DNA from: Streptomyces africanus
Lineage (GTDB): Bacteria > Actinomycetota > Actinomycetes > Streptomycetales > Streptomycetaceae
Direction: 5' to 3'
Length of the DNA: 41,488 bases
Assembly (NCBI RefSeq): GCF_002150735.1
Contig: NZ_MUKA01000247.1
Span: 1 to 41,488, forward strand
The translations under genes were made by a program, and so were the position numbers. This document shows positions 29,951-37,447 of the stretch, in pieces. Position 1 is the stretch's first letter, and each line of letters begins with the position of its first letter. The notes below the pieces were generated by a model. It was given only the letters and a program-made list of their open reading frames with translations. It had not been told where the DNA came from and made no database searches.

Positions 29951-31045
29951 CTAGCACACCTCTTCCAAATCCCGCCAATCCCGAGAATCCGGACTGTCAG
30001 CGACCCACCCGTCCAGCAACCCCCGGACCAGCGAAGCCGGCGCGGCCAGCCCGCACTCCCGCTCGGGAACCCACAGCTGCCCGTCCGTCCGATGCCCCAG
30101 CGGCCCGGGATGCCCCGGCTCACTGTGATCATGCGGGTCGAGATGCTCCCCGTCGCCCTCGTCGGACGGCATCCGTGACTCGGAACACATCCGGCACAGC
30201 AACCGCACCGAAGAGGACCAGTCCTCCGCGGCGAACCCCGCGTCCGCCGCAAGCTGCTCCAGCGCGTCCCGGTCCGCCTCGGTCGCCGCCTCCAGCAGCA
30301 CCACCCACGTCGGCACCGGCGACGGCGCCCACAGCTCGATCTCGTCGAACACCGGGTACGTGTGTCCCGCGGCCGTGGTCCGCTCCCCGTGCGGCACACC
30401 GTCGTGCAGGACGACCTCACCCCAGCGCCGCCCCGACGACGGCAGCGGAATGGACAGCACCTCGATCCGCGCGGGATCCAGCCGCCGCCCCCACACGACC
30501 TCGGCCTCCCCCTCCGGGGACAGCCGTACGGCCGCGCTGCCGAGGTCCATGCCGACGGGCTCACCGGGGTCGTTGGCCGCTCCCGGCACCCGCAGCCCGT
30601 AGGCCTGCCAGGCGCGCCGGGCCAGCGGCCAGTCCTGCAGGGCGGTCGCGGCGATGCCGACGTTCCACCAGTCGGGCGCGCCGGTGTCCCGGTCGAGCAG
30701 CGCCACGGCCCTGAGGCCCGCCGCCCGCGCCTGCTCCCAGTCGTGCCGGAACTTGTGCAGCAGGGCGAGGTTGAACCAGGACTCGGACAGCCAGGGCTCC
30801 AGATCGGCGGCACGTGTCAACAGTGCGCCCGCGTCCTCGTACCGGCCATCGCCGATGAGAGTGAACGCCCGGTCTGTGGCCTGCCGCCAGGAGGCGGAGG
30901 GCCGGTGCCGTCCCTTGCCGAAGATCCTCACGATTCCCGCCTGCCAGTTCCGTGCGGTGGGCTGGCCGTAGCTGTGTTTCGAGCCCCCGGACACCTTCTT
31001 CTTCGCATCCAACCACGTACGGCCTCCGGGGCGCTCATTACCCAT
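29951..31045 (-). CDS. TPR-like repeat protein
   Basis: 364 residues. A basic N terminus precedes helical repeats of TPR type around 55-145 (AFTLIGDGRYEDAGALLTRAADLEPWLSESWFNLALLHKFRHDWEQARAAGLRAVALL…). A second half of unknown fold contains tryptophan-rich conserved-looking blocks (ELWAPSPVPTWVVLLEAAT) and a Cys pair (LLCRMCSES). No catalytic motif is evident. It starts 3 bp after the degenerate-HD gene stop, so it belongs to that operon and may be a partner or scaffold for the HD proteins. Function unknown. Confidence 0.75.
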   Translation of the reverse strand: MGNERPGGRTWLDAKKKVSGGSKHSYGQPTARNWQAGIVRIFGKGRHRPSASWRQATDRAFTLIGDGRYEDAGALLTRAADLEPWLSESWFNLALLHKFRHDWEQARAAGLRAVALLDRDTGAPDWWNVGIAATALQDWPLARRAWQAYGLRVPGAANDPGEPVGMDLGSAAVRLSPEGEAEVVWGRRLDPARIEVLSIPLPSSGRRWGEVVLHDGVPHGERTTAAGHTYPVFDEIELWAPSPVPTWVVLLEAATEADRDALEQLAADAGFAAEDWSSSVRLLCRMCSESRMPSDEGDGEHLDPHDHSEPGHPGPLGHRTDGQLWVPERECGLAAPASLVRGLLDGWVADSPDSRDWRDLEEVC

Positions 31046-31048
31046 GGG

Positions 31049-32296
31049 TTACCCCGTCACGGGCAAGGTCAGACTGCTCCTTGCCAGTACCCGGGCCAGC
31101 GATTCCACCACCTCCGGGGCGTACTCCCCGGCGGTGGCGAGCCGGAGTTCCTCCAGCGCCGTCAGCGGTCCGCCCAGGCCACCTTCCCGGGACTTCTCCT
31201 CGTACGCGTTCACGGCCCGGACGATCCGCGCGGCGAGCGGCTGCTCAGCAGCGGGGTCGGCCTGCCGTTCCACGACCACGGCGACCGCCTCGTCGACACC
31301 CGTCTGCCGTACGACGGCCCCGCCGAGCAGTGCGATCCGCCGCTGTTCCGCGGCGGGCAGGCCGGCGGTGGCGCCCGCCGGCACCGGGTCGACGAGGCTC
31401 AGCTGGCCGATGTCGTGCATGAGGGCGGCGTACTCCAGCACGGCCAGCTCGGGCTCGGTGAGACCCAGGTCACGCCCCACCGCCTGACTGAGCGCGGCGA
31501 CGCGGCGGGCGTGCCCGGCCGGGGTGTACCCGGCGACCTCGGTGGCCCGGGCGAGGGAGGCGATGGTCTGCCGGTAGGTCGCCCGGACGGCGGCGTACCG
31601 GCGGAACGACATCTGGGCGAGCAGCAGCGGCACGGAGAAGACGGGCAGCGCCCACAGCCCCACGACGGCGACCGCCAGGGCCATCACCGCCCCGGTCGCG
31701 ATGACGGCGGAGCCGATGCCGCACACGGCCCGCAGCTCGTCCCGCAGCACCGGCCCGAAGGGCCAGCCGGTGCGGGAATGGGCCAGCGCGGCGGCGAGCA
31801 CCGCGTCGCACAGCGCGGTCAGGGACAGCAGCGCGAGCAGCAGCAGCGCGTAGGCGGGACCGCCCCAGTCGTCGAACATGCCCCGGTTGTACGGGGGCTG
31901 GAAGCAGACGGCGACGAACCCGACGGTGAGCACCCGGCGCGCCAGATGGTCGAGCGTGGGCCCCTGCCCGCGTGCCACGTGCGGGACGCTGCCGAGCAGC
32001 GAGCCGGCCAGCACGACGGCGACGACCTGGGCCAGGCCGTGGTGCGTGGCCCGCCCACCGGCCTCGCCGAGCAGCGCGTACGACAGGGCCGCGGCGGCTC
32101 CGAGCGGCGCCGGCTCCCTGACCTGCGCCCCGTTGCGCCGGGCGAGCTCCCCGACGGTGACGAGGACGCCGAAGGCGAGGGCGACCCGGCGTTCCTCCAG
32201 CCCGCCGTACAGGGTGACGGCGAGGGAGCCGGTGGCGAGGAGGGCGGCACAGGCGTGGACGAGGGTGAAGAGCGGCGGCGGGCGGTACGCGCTCAC
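31049..32296 (-). CDS. Membrane-anchored degenerate HD-domain protein
   Basis: A 415-residue protein. About six to eight membrane helices lie in residues 1-240, followed by a cytoplasmic HD domain with H-A-R-R-V…LMHDIGQL. The HD dyad is kept, but the lysine of HDxGK is Gln and the GYP block and later metal ligands are missing (…GAVVRQTGVDEAVAVVVERQ). It is probably not a normal phosphodiesterase. GTG 32296 overlaps the upstream HD-GYP stop (GTGA). Regulatory pairing with the upstream HD-GYP protein is an inference. Confidence 0.82.
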   Translation of the reverse strand: MSAYRPPPLFTLVHACAALLATGSLAVTLYGGLEERRVALAFGVLVTVGELARRNGAQVREPAPLGAAAALSYALLGEAGGRATHHGLAQVVAVVLAGSLLGSVPHVARGQGPTLDHLARRVLTVGFVAVCFQPPYNRGMFDDWGGPAYALLLLALLSLTALCDAVLAAALAHSRTGWPFGPVLRDELRAVCGIGSAVIATGAVMALAVAVVGLWALPVFSVPLLLAQMSFRRYAAVRATYRQTIASLARATEVAGYTPAGHARRVAALSQAVGRDLGLTEPELAVLEYAALMHDIGQLSLVDPVPAGATAGLPAAEQRRIALLGGAVVRQTGVDEAVAVVVERQADPAAEQPLAARIVRAVNAYEEKSREGGLGGPLTALEELRLATAGEYAPEVVESLARVLARSSLTLPVTG

Positions 32297-33624
32297 CGGT
32301 GTGCCCCCGGCGGGCTGGAGACGGGTGCGCCGGGCGGCGGAGTCCGGGGCGGGCGGACGTCGTCGGCGGTCACGGCGGGGCGCCATCCCGCCCGGCCGAC
32401 GGCCTCCACGAGGGCCGCGACCATCACCGGGTCGAACTGGCTGCCGGAGCACCGCTTCAGCTCCGCCAGGGCGACCTCGACGGGCCGGGCCCTGCTGTAA
32501 CTGCGGGTGGAGGTCATGGCGTCGAAGGCGTCCGCGACGGCCACGACCCGTGCGGATTCCGGGATCTGACCGCCCACCAGACCATAGGGGTACCCGGTGC
32601 CGTCCAGCCGTTCGTGGTGGTGCAGTACGGCGGCGCGGGCCTCCCCGAGGAAGCCGATGCCGCGCACCATCTCGTGCCCGTACTCGGGGTGCAGCTCGAT
32701 CACCCGCCGCTCCTCGGGCGTCAGCGGCCCGTCCTTCCTGAGCAGCCGGGTGGGGACGCCGAGCTTGCCGACGTCGTGCAGGATCCCGGCGAACCGGAGC
32801 ACCTCGACGCGCTCGTCGTCCATGCCCAGCTCGCGTGCGATCATCATGGAGGCCTGTCCGACGCGCTCGCTGTGCCCGCGCGTGTACCCGTCCTTGATGT
32901 CGACGGCCTGGACCAGCGCCCGGATGGTCGCCTGGTGGGCGGCCCGTTCCCGGTGGTACTGCGCGAAGGCCCACCAGGAGACACACATCGGCAGCAGCAC
33001 GAGCAGCGCGGCCACGGGACCGTACGGGCTGCGCCACAGCACGGCCATCATCAGCCCGGCCAGCCCGTGCACGGCGATGGGCGCGAGGGAGCGCGCCACC
33101 AGCCCCCGCCAGGCCCGCCGCACGGGCACCCGCTCGGCCACGGCCAGGATCCCGCCGTCCAGCAGCGCGAGCACCAGGCAGAACGCCAGCACGGCCGCCC
33201 CGGCCGGCCCGAGCGCGTAGGGCACGTCGCCCGCGACGACCGCGTCCCGCCCGCCGAGCGCCCAGTGCACCCGGGCCGCGGCCCACACGCCGAGGACGTG
33301 CTGGGCGGCCCGCCACACCCGCCGCAGCGCCACGGGCCGCTGTTCCACGTGCGAGAGCAGCGCACCGGGCACCGCCACCAGGGCGGCGGCGGTCGCGGGC
33401 AGCAGGAAGGCACCGGCGAGCAGCACGGGATAGAAGGTCCCGGCCGGATGGGAGATCCCGACGAACCGGGACCGGGCGACGCGCTCACAGCCCGCGTACA
33501 GCACGGCGAGCAGCAGCACGGCCCCCCAGGGCGTACGGACGCCCGGCGGCGGCAGCAGACAGAGAAGGGCGGCGAGGACGACACAGGCGACATACGCACG
33601 TGCCCGCACCGGTACCGCTTCCAT
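32293..33624 (-). CDS. Membrane-anchored HD-GYP phosphodiesterase-like protein
   Basis: A 443-residue protein. An N-terminal membrane domain of six to seven helices (~1-230) precedes a full HD-GYP domain: TRGHSERVG, ILHDVGKLGVP, HPEYGHEMV, AAVLHHHERLDGTGYPYGL (GYP motif) and VADAFDAMTSTRSY. HD-GYP enzymes hydrolyse cyclic di-GMP or related cyclic dinucleotides at a di- or tri-iron centre. ATG 33624 is preferred for its GGGGAGGG ribosome site; ATG 33648 and 33642 are upstream options. It is the first gene of a tightly packed operon with the degenerate HD protein and the TPR protein. Confidence 0.88.
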   Translation of the reverse strand: MEAVPVRARAYVACVVLAALLCLLPPPGVRTPWGAVLLLAVLYAGCERVARSRFVGISHPAGTFYPVLLAGAFLLPATAAALVAVPGALLSHVEQRPVALRRVWRAAQHVLGVWAAARVHWALGGRDAVVAGDVPYALGPAGAAVLAFCLVLALLDGGILAVAERVPVRRAWRGLVARSLAPIAVHGLAGLMMAVLWRSPYGPVAALLVLLPMCVSWWAFAQYHRERAAHQATIRALVQAVDIKDGYTRGHSERVGQASMMIARELGMDDERVEVLRFAGILHDVGKLGVPTRLLRKDGPLTPEERRVIELHPEYGHEMVRGIGFLGEARAAVLHHHERLDGTGYPYGLVGGQIPESARVVAVADAFDAMTSTRSYSRARPVEVALAELKRCSGSQFDPVMVAALVEAVGRAGWRPAVTADDVRPPRTPPPGAPVSSPPGAHR

Positions 33625-33735
33625 GAGCCCTCCCCCGGCCATGTCCATCAGGCCCGGAGCCTAGGACGGCGGTGGGGGGCTCCGCGGGCCGATAACCCGC
33701 GGATTCGCACGTTCGAGTGATGCGTTCGAGGATGA

Positions 33736-33759
33736 CTACCCCCCTCGAAGGCGGGGTAG
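33736..33759 (-). terminator. Terminator after sigR-rsrA
   Basis: CTACCCC (33736-33742) pairs with GGGGTAG (33753-33759) around a 10-nt loop that can pair further. It lies 19 bp beyond the rsrA stop. Confidence 0.7.
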
Positions 33760-33777
33760 TTGAAAAGCGCGGAAGTG

Positions 33778-34089
33778 TCAGGATTCCTGCGGCGTGGCCG
33801 GCGAGGCCGTGACGTCCTGCTCGGGGACGGCCTGGCCGGAGCGGATCAGCTCGATCCGCCCCATGACCTTGTCGCGCAGATCGCCCGGCACGTCGTCATG
33901 CCCGCAGCAGCGCTTGACCAGCTTCTTCACGGCCTGCTCGAGCCCGTACTTCTCGAGGCAGGGCGAGCACTCCTCGAAGTGGTGCTCGAACTTCACGCAG
34001 TCCGAGTCCGGCATCTCACGGTCGAGGAACTCGTAGAGATGATCGAGGATTTCGCTGCAATCCGTCTCGTGCGGCTCTCCGCAGCTCAT
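33778..34089 (-). CDS. rsrA: Redox-sensing zinc anti-sigma factor RsrA
   Basis: A 103-residue ZAS protein. It has the full cysteine set of S. coelicolor RsrA: C3, C11, C31, H37, C41, C44, C61 and C62, with the H-x3-C-x2-C core (HHFEECSPC). Zinc bound by C11, H37, C41 and C44 keeps it bound to SigR. Disulfide formation under thiol oxidation expels zinc and releases SigR. It overlaps sigR by 4 bp (ATGA, 34086-34089), which favours matched synthesis of the pair. Confidence 0.97.
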   Translation of the reverse strand: MSCGEPHETDCSEILDHLYEFLDREMPDSDCVKFEHHFEECSPCLEKYGLEQAVKKLVKRCCGHDDVPGDLRDKVMGRIELIRSGQAVPEQDVTASPATPQES

Positions 34090-34772
34090 GACCCCGAGCC
34101 TTTCGCTTCGTTCGACTCTCCGGCGCCGGCCGGGACCATCCCGCGGTCACGGGCGTAGTCCTCCAGCATGCCGCGCAGCTGACGGCGGCCCCGGTGCAGC
34201 CGGGACATCACCGTACCGATGGGTGTCCCCATGATGTCGGCGATCTCCTTGTAGGCAAAGCCCTCGACGTCCGCCAGATAGACGGCGATGCGGAACTCCT
34301 CGGGGATCGCCTGGAGCGCTTGCTTCACGTCCGAGTCGGGCAGGTGGTCGAGCGCCTGCGACTCCGCGGAGCGCAGACCCGTCGACATGTGCGACTCGGC
34401 GCGGGCGAGCTGCCAGTCCTCGATCTCCTCGGCCGCCGAGCGCTGCGGTTCCCGCTGCTTCTTGCGGTACGAGTTGATGAAGGTGTTCGTGAGGATCCTG
34501 TACAGCCACGCCTTGAGATTGGTGCCCTCGCGGAACTGGTGGAAGGACGCGTACGCCTTCGCGTACGTCTCCTGCACCAGGTCCTCGGCGTCGGCCGGAT
34601 TGCGCGTCATGCGCAGCGCGGCCGAGTACATCTGGTCGAGGAACTCGAGCGCGTCCCGCTCGAAGCGCGCGTTGCGCTCCGCGGCCGTCTCCGCGCCCGT
34701 GCCGCCCTGGCCCTCGGGCTGCTCCGCGTGGCCGTGTTCGGTCCCTGCGTCGGTCCCTGTGACCGGACCCAC
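34086..34772 (-). CDS. sigR: Thiol-oxidative-stress sigma factor SigR
   Basis: A 228-residue ECF sigma factor (group 12). Region 2 is FERDALEFLDQMYSAALRMTRNPADAEDLVQETYAKAYASFHQF…, and region 4 is EFRIAVYLADVEGFAYKEIADIMGTPIGTVMSRLHRGRRQLR. GTG 34772 corresponds to the known SigR start. An in-frame ATG at 34937 adds exactly 55 residues (MGSIYCPSRTG…), matching the unstable long isoform SigR' reported in S. coelicolor. SigR activates thioredoxin, mycothiol and protein-quality genes. Confidence 0.96.
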   Translation of the reverse strand: MGPVTGTDAGTEHGHAEQPEGQGGTGAETAAERNARFERDALEFLDQMYSAALRMTRNPADAEDLVQETYAKAYASFHQFREGTNLKAWLYRILTNTFINSYRKKQREPQRSAAEEIEDWQLARAESHMSTGLRSAESQALDHLPDSDVKQALQAIPEEFRIAVYLADVEGFAYKEIADIMGTPIGTVMSRLHRGRRQLRGMLEDYARDRGMVPAGAGESNEAKGSGS

Positions 34773-34937
34773 CTCCTCCAGTGTTCTCGCGAGACCGAGA
34801 CCGGTCTCACCAGAATCGGAGGATAGACGACGATCCGGTCCGCCCGCCGCCCGAATAGGCGCGGTCTTGGCCGCGTGCAGCACCGTCCAGTCCAGGTCGG
34901 CGCGGCCGGTGCGGCTCGGGCAGTAGATCGAACCCAT
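34773..34937 (-). other. SigR' N-terminal extension (55 codons)
   Basis: An in-frame extension of sigR from ATG 34937, used when transcription starts at the sigma-R promoter 34996-35022. In S. coelicolor the longer SigR' is induced by thiol oxidation and rapidly degraded, which makes the response transient. The segment contains one cysteine. Confidence 0.75.
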
Positions 34938-34995
34938 GCGGCGGACTCCCTCTCCTACGGCGTCGGTGCTGGTCTCCAGCACGTATGTCCCGCAC

Positions 34996-35022
34996 AACAG
35001 TGCTCGCCGCCCCTGCATTCCC
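34996..35022 (-). promoter_or_regulatory. Sigma-R promoter (sigRp2 equivalent)
   Basis: On the minus strand GGGAAT (35022-35017), an 18-bp spacer and GTT (34998-34996) match the sigma-R consensus GGAAT-N18-GTT exactly. It lies ~60 bp upstream of the SigR' start and provides positive autoregulation. Confidence 0.88.
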
Positions 35023-35028
35023 GGGGCT

Positions 35029-35694
35029 TCACCCCAGTGACCCGGTCCACTCCACGACCGCGTCCGTGATGACCGCCACTGCCTCCTCCTGCGTGATCTC
35101 CGCGCGCTTGGGCACGGCGAAGCCGTGATCGCCGTACGGCACCTCGACGAGCTCGTACGGCCCCTCGGGGAACTCCCCGGGCCTGCCGAAGGGGTCGTTC
35201 CCGCCCTGGACGACCAGGGTGGGCACCCCGGATCCCAGCAGTTCGGCGGCGCGGGACTTCTCGGGCTTGCCGGGCGGGTGGAGGGGGAAGCTGAGGGCGA
35301 GCACCGCGTGGGCGCCGACTTCCGCGGCGGTGCGGCAGGCGACCCGGGCCCCGGCGCTGCGGCCCCCGGACACCACCGGCAGTCCGGACTCGGCGAGGGC
35401 GGGCCAGATGCCCCGCCAGCCGAGGTCCAGGGTCCTGGGCGCGGGCGCGAGCTTCTTCCCGGCCACGCGCCAGGGCTGCTCCACCCGGGCCACGGTGACG
35501 CCGTGGGCGGGCAGGACGGCGGCCAGGGCCCTCAGGTCGCGAGCCTCGATGCCGCCGCCGGCGCCGTGGCTGACGGCGAGGACGAGCCGGGCCTTCTTCG
35601 CCGTGTGCCAGGTGATACTGGCCGGGCCGGCTTCGGTCTCTACGGTCTCGACGGTCTCTGTGGTCGCGTCGGACCCTTTCGTCACGTTGGTCAC
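35029..35694 (-). CDS. Alpha/beta-hydrolase (KANL3/Tex30-like)
   Basis: 221 residues. The nucleophile elbow is GGRSAG with S113, the acid D167 lies in VVQGGNDPFG and H190 in YGDHGF, a complete Ser-Asp-His triad in the expected order. The oxyanion region is SHGAGGG (42-48). The N terminus contains a short T-V-E repeat. GTG 35694 lies 1 bp after the SRAP stop, so the two genes form an operon. The substrate is unknown. Confidence 0.85.
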   Translation of the reverse strand: MTNVTKGSDATTETVETVETEAGPASITWHTAKKARLVLAVSHGAGGGIEARDLRALAAVLPAHGVTVARVEQPWRVAGKKLAPAPRTLDLGWRGIWPALAESGLPVVSGGRSAGARVACRTAAEVGAHAVLALSFPLHPPGKPEKSRAAELLGSGVPTLVVQGGNDPFGRPGEFPEGPYELVEVPYGDHGFAVPKRAEITQEEAVAVITDAVVEWTGSLG

Positions 35695-35695
35695 G

Positions 35696-36511
35696 TCAGA
35701 AGAGTGTGCCCTCTTCGGGCCCTTCCAGCTCCTTCAGCAGCTCCGGGCCGTTGTTGCGGACGTTGCTGACGGCGGTGGTGACGGGGTAGGCGCGCATCAG
35801 TCCGGCGGGCGGCGGGGCGAGCAGCTCGCGCAGTTCGCCGGCGTCCGTGCGGGACGGGTCCAGCCAGGCGTCCCAGCGGTCGGGCGTCAGCATCAGCGGC
35901 ATCCGGGGGTGGATCTCGGCCAGGGCCCGCGGACCGTCCGCCGGGGACACCGCCAGCGGGCTCGTCTCGGCCTCGGTGGTGATGACGGAGCACGTGACCC
36001 ACCAGGCCTGCGGGTGGTCGTCCGGCAGCGTCCTGTCCCGCCAGAACTCGTACAGGCCGGCCATCGCGAAGACCGACCCGTCCGCCGGGGTCACGAAGTA
36101 GGGCTGCTTGCGGGGCCGCTTCTTCTTGCCCTCGACCTCCAGCTCGCGCTCCTGCGTGCCGGTGACCCACTCGTAGTAGCCGTCGGCGGGCAGGATGCAG
36201 CGCCGGGAGGTGAAGGCGCGGCGGTAGGACGGCTTCTCGTGGACGGTCTCCGCGCGGGCGTTGATCATCCGGGCGCCACCCTCGGGGGTCTTCGACCAGG
36301 AGGGGACGAGCCCCCACTTCAGCGTGCGCAGCTGCCGAACCGGGCGCGGGTCGTCGGCGTCTTTCACAGGGCGGTCGAGGACGGCGTAGACCTCTTTGGT
36401 GGGCGCCACGTTGTAGTCGGGCTCCAGAGTCTCCTCGGGCTCCCACTTCTCGATCTCAAAGATTCCTGCGAGATCCTCTGGCCTACGACTGGCCGCATAC
36501 CGTCCGCACAT
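35696..36511 (-). CDS. SRAP/HMCES-family DNA abasic-site shield protein
   Basis: 271 residues. Catalytic C2 directly after the initiator Met (MCGRYAASRR), N84 in RMINARAET, E114 in PADGYYEW and H201 in EIHPRMP form the SRAP active site. The family (E. coli YedK) crosslinks to abasic sites in single-stranded DNA through C2, protecting replication forks. ATG 36511 is fixed by the need for Cys at position 2. A SRAP gene close to aroA and rsgA also occurs in M. tuberculosis, as I recall (Rv3226c-Rv3228). Confidence 0.92.
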   Translation of the reverse strand: MCGRYAASRRPEDLAGIFEIEKWEPEETLEPDYNVAPTKEVYAVLDRPVKDADDPRPVRQLRTLKWGLVPSWSKTPEGGARMINARAETVHEKPSYRRAFTSRRCILPADGYYEWVTGTQERELEVEGKKKRPRKQPYFVTPADGSVFAMAGLYEFWRDRTLPDDHPQAWWVTCSVITTEAETSPLAVSPADGPRALAEIHPRMPLMLTPDRWDAWLDPSRTDAGELRELLAPPPAGLMRAYPVTTAVSNVRNNGPELLKELEGPEEGTLF

Positions 36512-36614
36512 ACGTGCCACACTGCCAGGCCCACCCGTCTCCCGACCACCACCCCTCAACGAGGCGCTTCGCGCCACCCCTTCCGAGTCCGCCCACAGGG
36601 AGCCAACGCCGCAC

Positions 36615-37337
36615 ATGGACAGCACCGCAACCGCCTCGCTCGCCTCCCTCTGGGACGAGGTCTCCGGTACCCAGCCCGACCCCGACCTGTGGGTCGTAAT
36701 CGCTGCCCTGGTGGCCGCGCTCGCCGTGGTGGTCCCGCACGGCCTGTGGCGCATCTCCCGCAACGCCATCACCATCGCCCACGAAGGCGGCCACGGGCTC
36801 GTGGCGCTGCTCAGCGGCCGCACCCTCACCGGCATACGGCTGCACTCGGACACCAGCGGCCTGACCGTCAGCCGCGGCAAGCCGTACGGCATCGGCATGA
36901 TCCTCACCGCGGCCTCCGGCTACACCGCCCCGCCCCTGCTGGGCCTCGGCGGCGCGGCCCTGCTGGGTTCCGGCCGCATCACGCTGCTGCTGTGGCTGGC
37001 CACGGCCCTGCTGCTGGCCATGCTCGTGATGATCCGCAACGCGTACGGCGCCCTCACCGTGATCGTCACCGGCGGCCTGTTCGTCCTGGTGTCGTGGCTG
37101 GCCGGCCCTCAGGTCCAGGCGGCGTTCGCGTACGTGGTGGTGTGGTTCCTGCTGGTCGGCGGGGTCCGTCCGGCGTTCGAGCTCCAGGCCAAGCGGTCGC
37201 GCGGCGGGGCGGGGGACTCGGACGCGGACCAGCTGTCGCGGCTGACGCATGTGCCGGCGGCGCTGTGGCTGTTTCTCTTCCACGCGGTGTCGCTGTGCTC
37301 GCTGATCGGCGGGGGGCGCTGGCTGCTGGAGCTGTGA
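36615..37337 (+). CDS. M50-like membrane metalloprotease
   Basis: A 240-residue protein with about six membrane helices. H56-E57-G-G-H60 in ITIAHEGGHGLVALLSGR is a site-2-protease-like zinc motif. The second M50 motif (N/D-x-x-P-D-G) is not obvious, and the family is the M50B-like group common in actinomycetes. Function unknown. It is divergent from the SRAP gene across 103 bp. Confidence 0.82.
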   Translation: MDSTATASLASLWDEVSGTQPDPDLWVVIAALVAALAVVVPHGLWRISRNAITIAHEGGHGLVALLSGRTLTGIRLHSDTSGLTVSRGKPYGIGMILTAASGYTAPPLLGLGGAALLGSGRITLLLWLATALLLAMLVMIRNAYGALTVIVTGGLFVLVSWLAGPQVQAAFAYVVVWFLLVGGVRPAFELQAKRSRGGAGDSDADQLSRLTHVPAALWLFLFHAVSLCSLIGGGRWLLEL

Positions 37338-37350
37338 CCGGCCGGCCCGA

Positions 37351-37421
37351 GGGACGCGGCGCTGTGCCGATGTGCGGCTGAACCGCGTGGGCCCGACCGG
37401 CCCCCGCGGCGCCGCACCCGG
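37351..37421. repeat. Interspersed GC-rich repeat, copy 2
   Basis: A ~71-bp block similar to 29872-29943 (shared GATGT-CGGCT, CCGCGTGGG-CG and GGCGCCGCACCCGG). GCGGCGC near its left end can pair with GCGCCGC near its right end, so it may act as a terminator of the M50 gene. Confidence 0.7.
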
Positions 37422-37433
37422 ACCACCGCTCCT

Positions 37434-37439
37434 TATAAA
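37434..37439 (+). promoter_or_regulatory. -10 element of a possibly leaderless aroA mRNA
   Basis: TATAAA ends 8 bp before the aroA ATG (37448), and there is no Shine-Dalgarno sequence between them, so transcription would begin at or just before the start codon. No clear -35 is seen. Confidence 0.5.
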
Positions 37440-37447
37440 GTGAAGCC

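Noticed and set aside
34938..35018. Further upstream in-frame start for sigR at 35018
   Set aside because: It lies within the sigma-R promoter itself, so the transcript could not include it.
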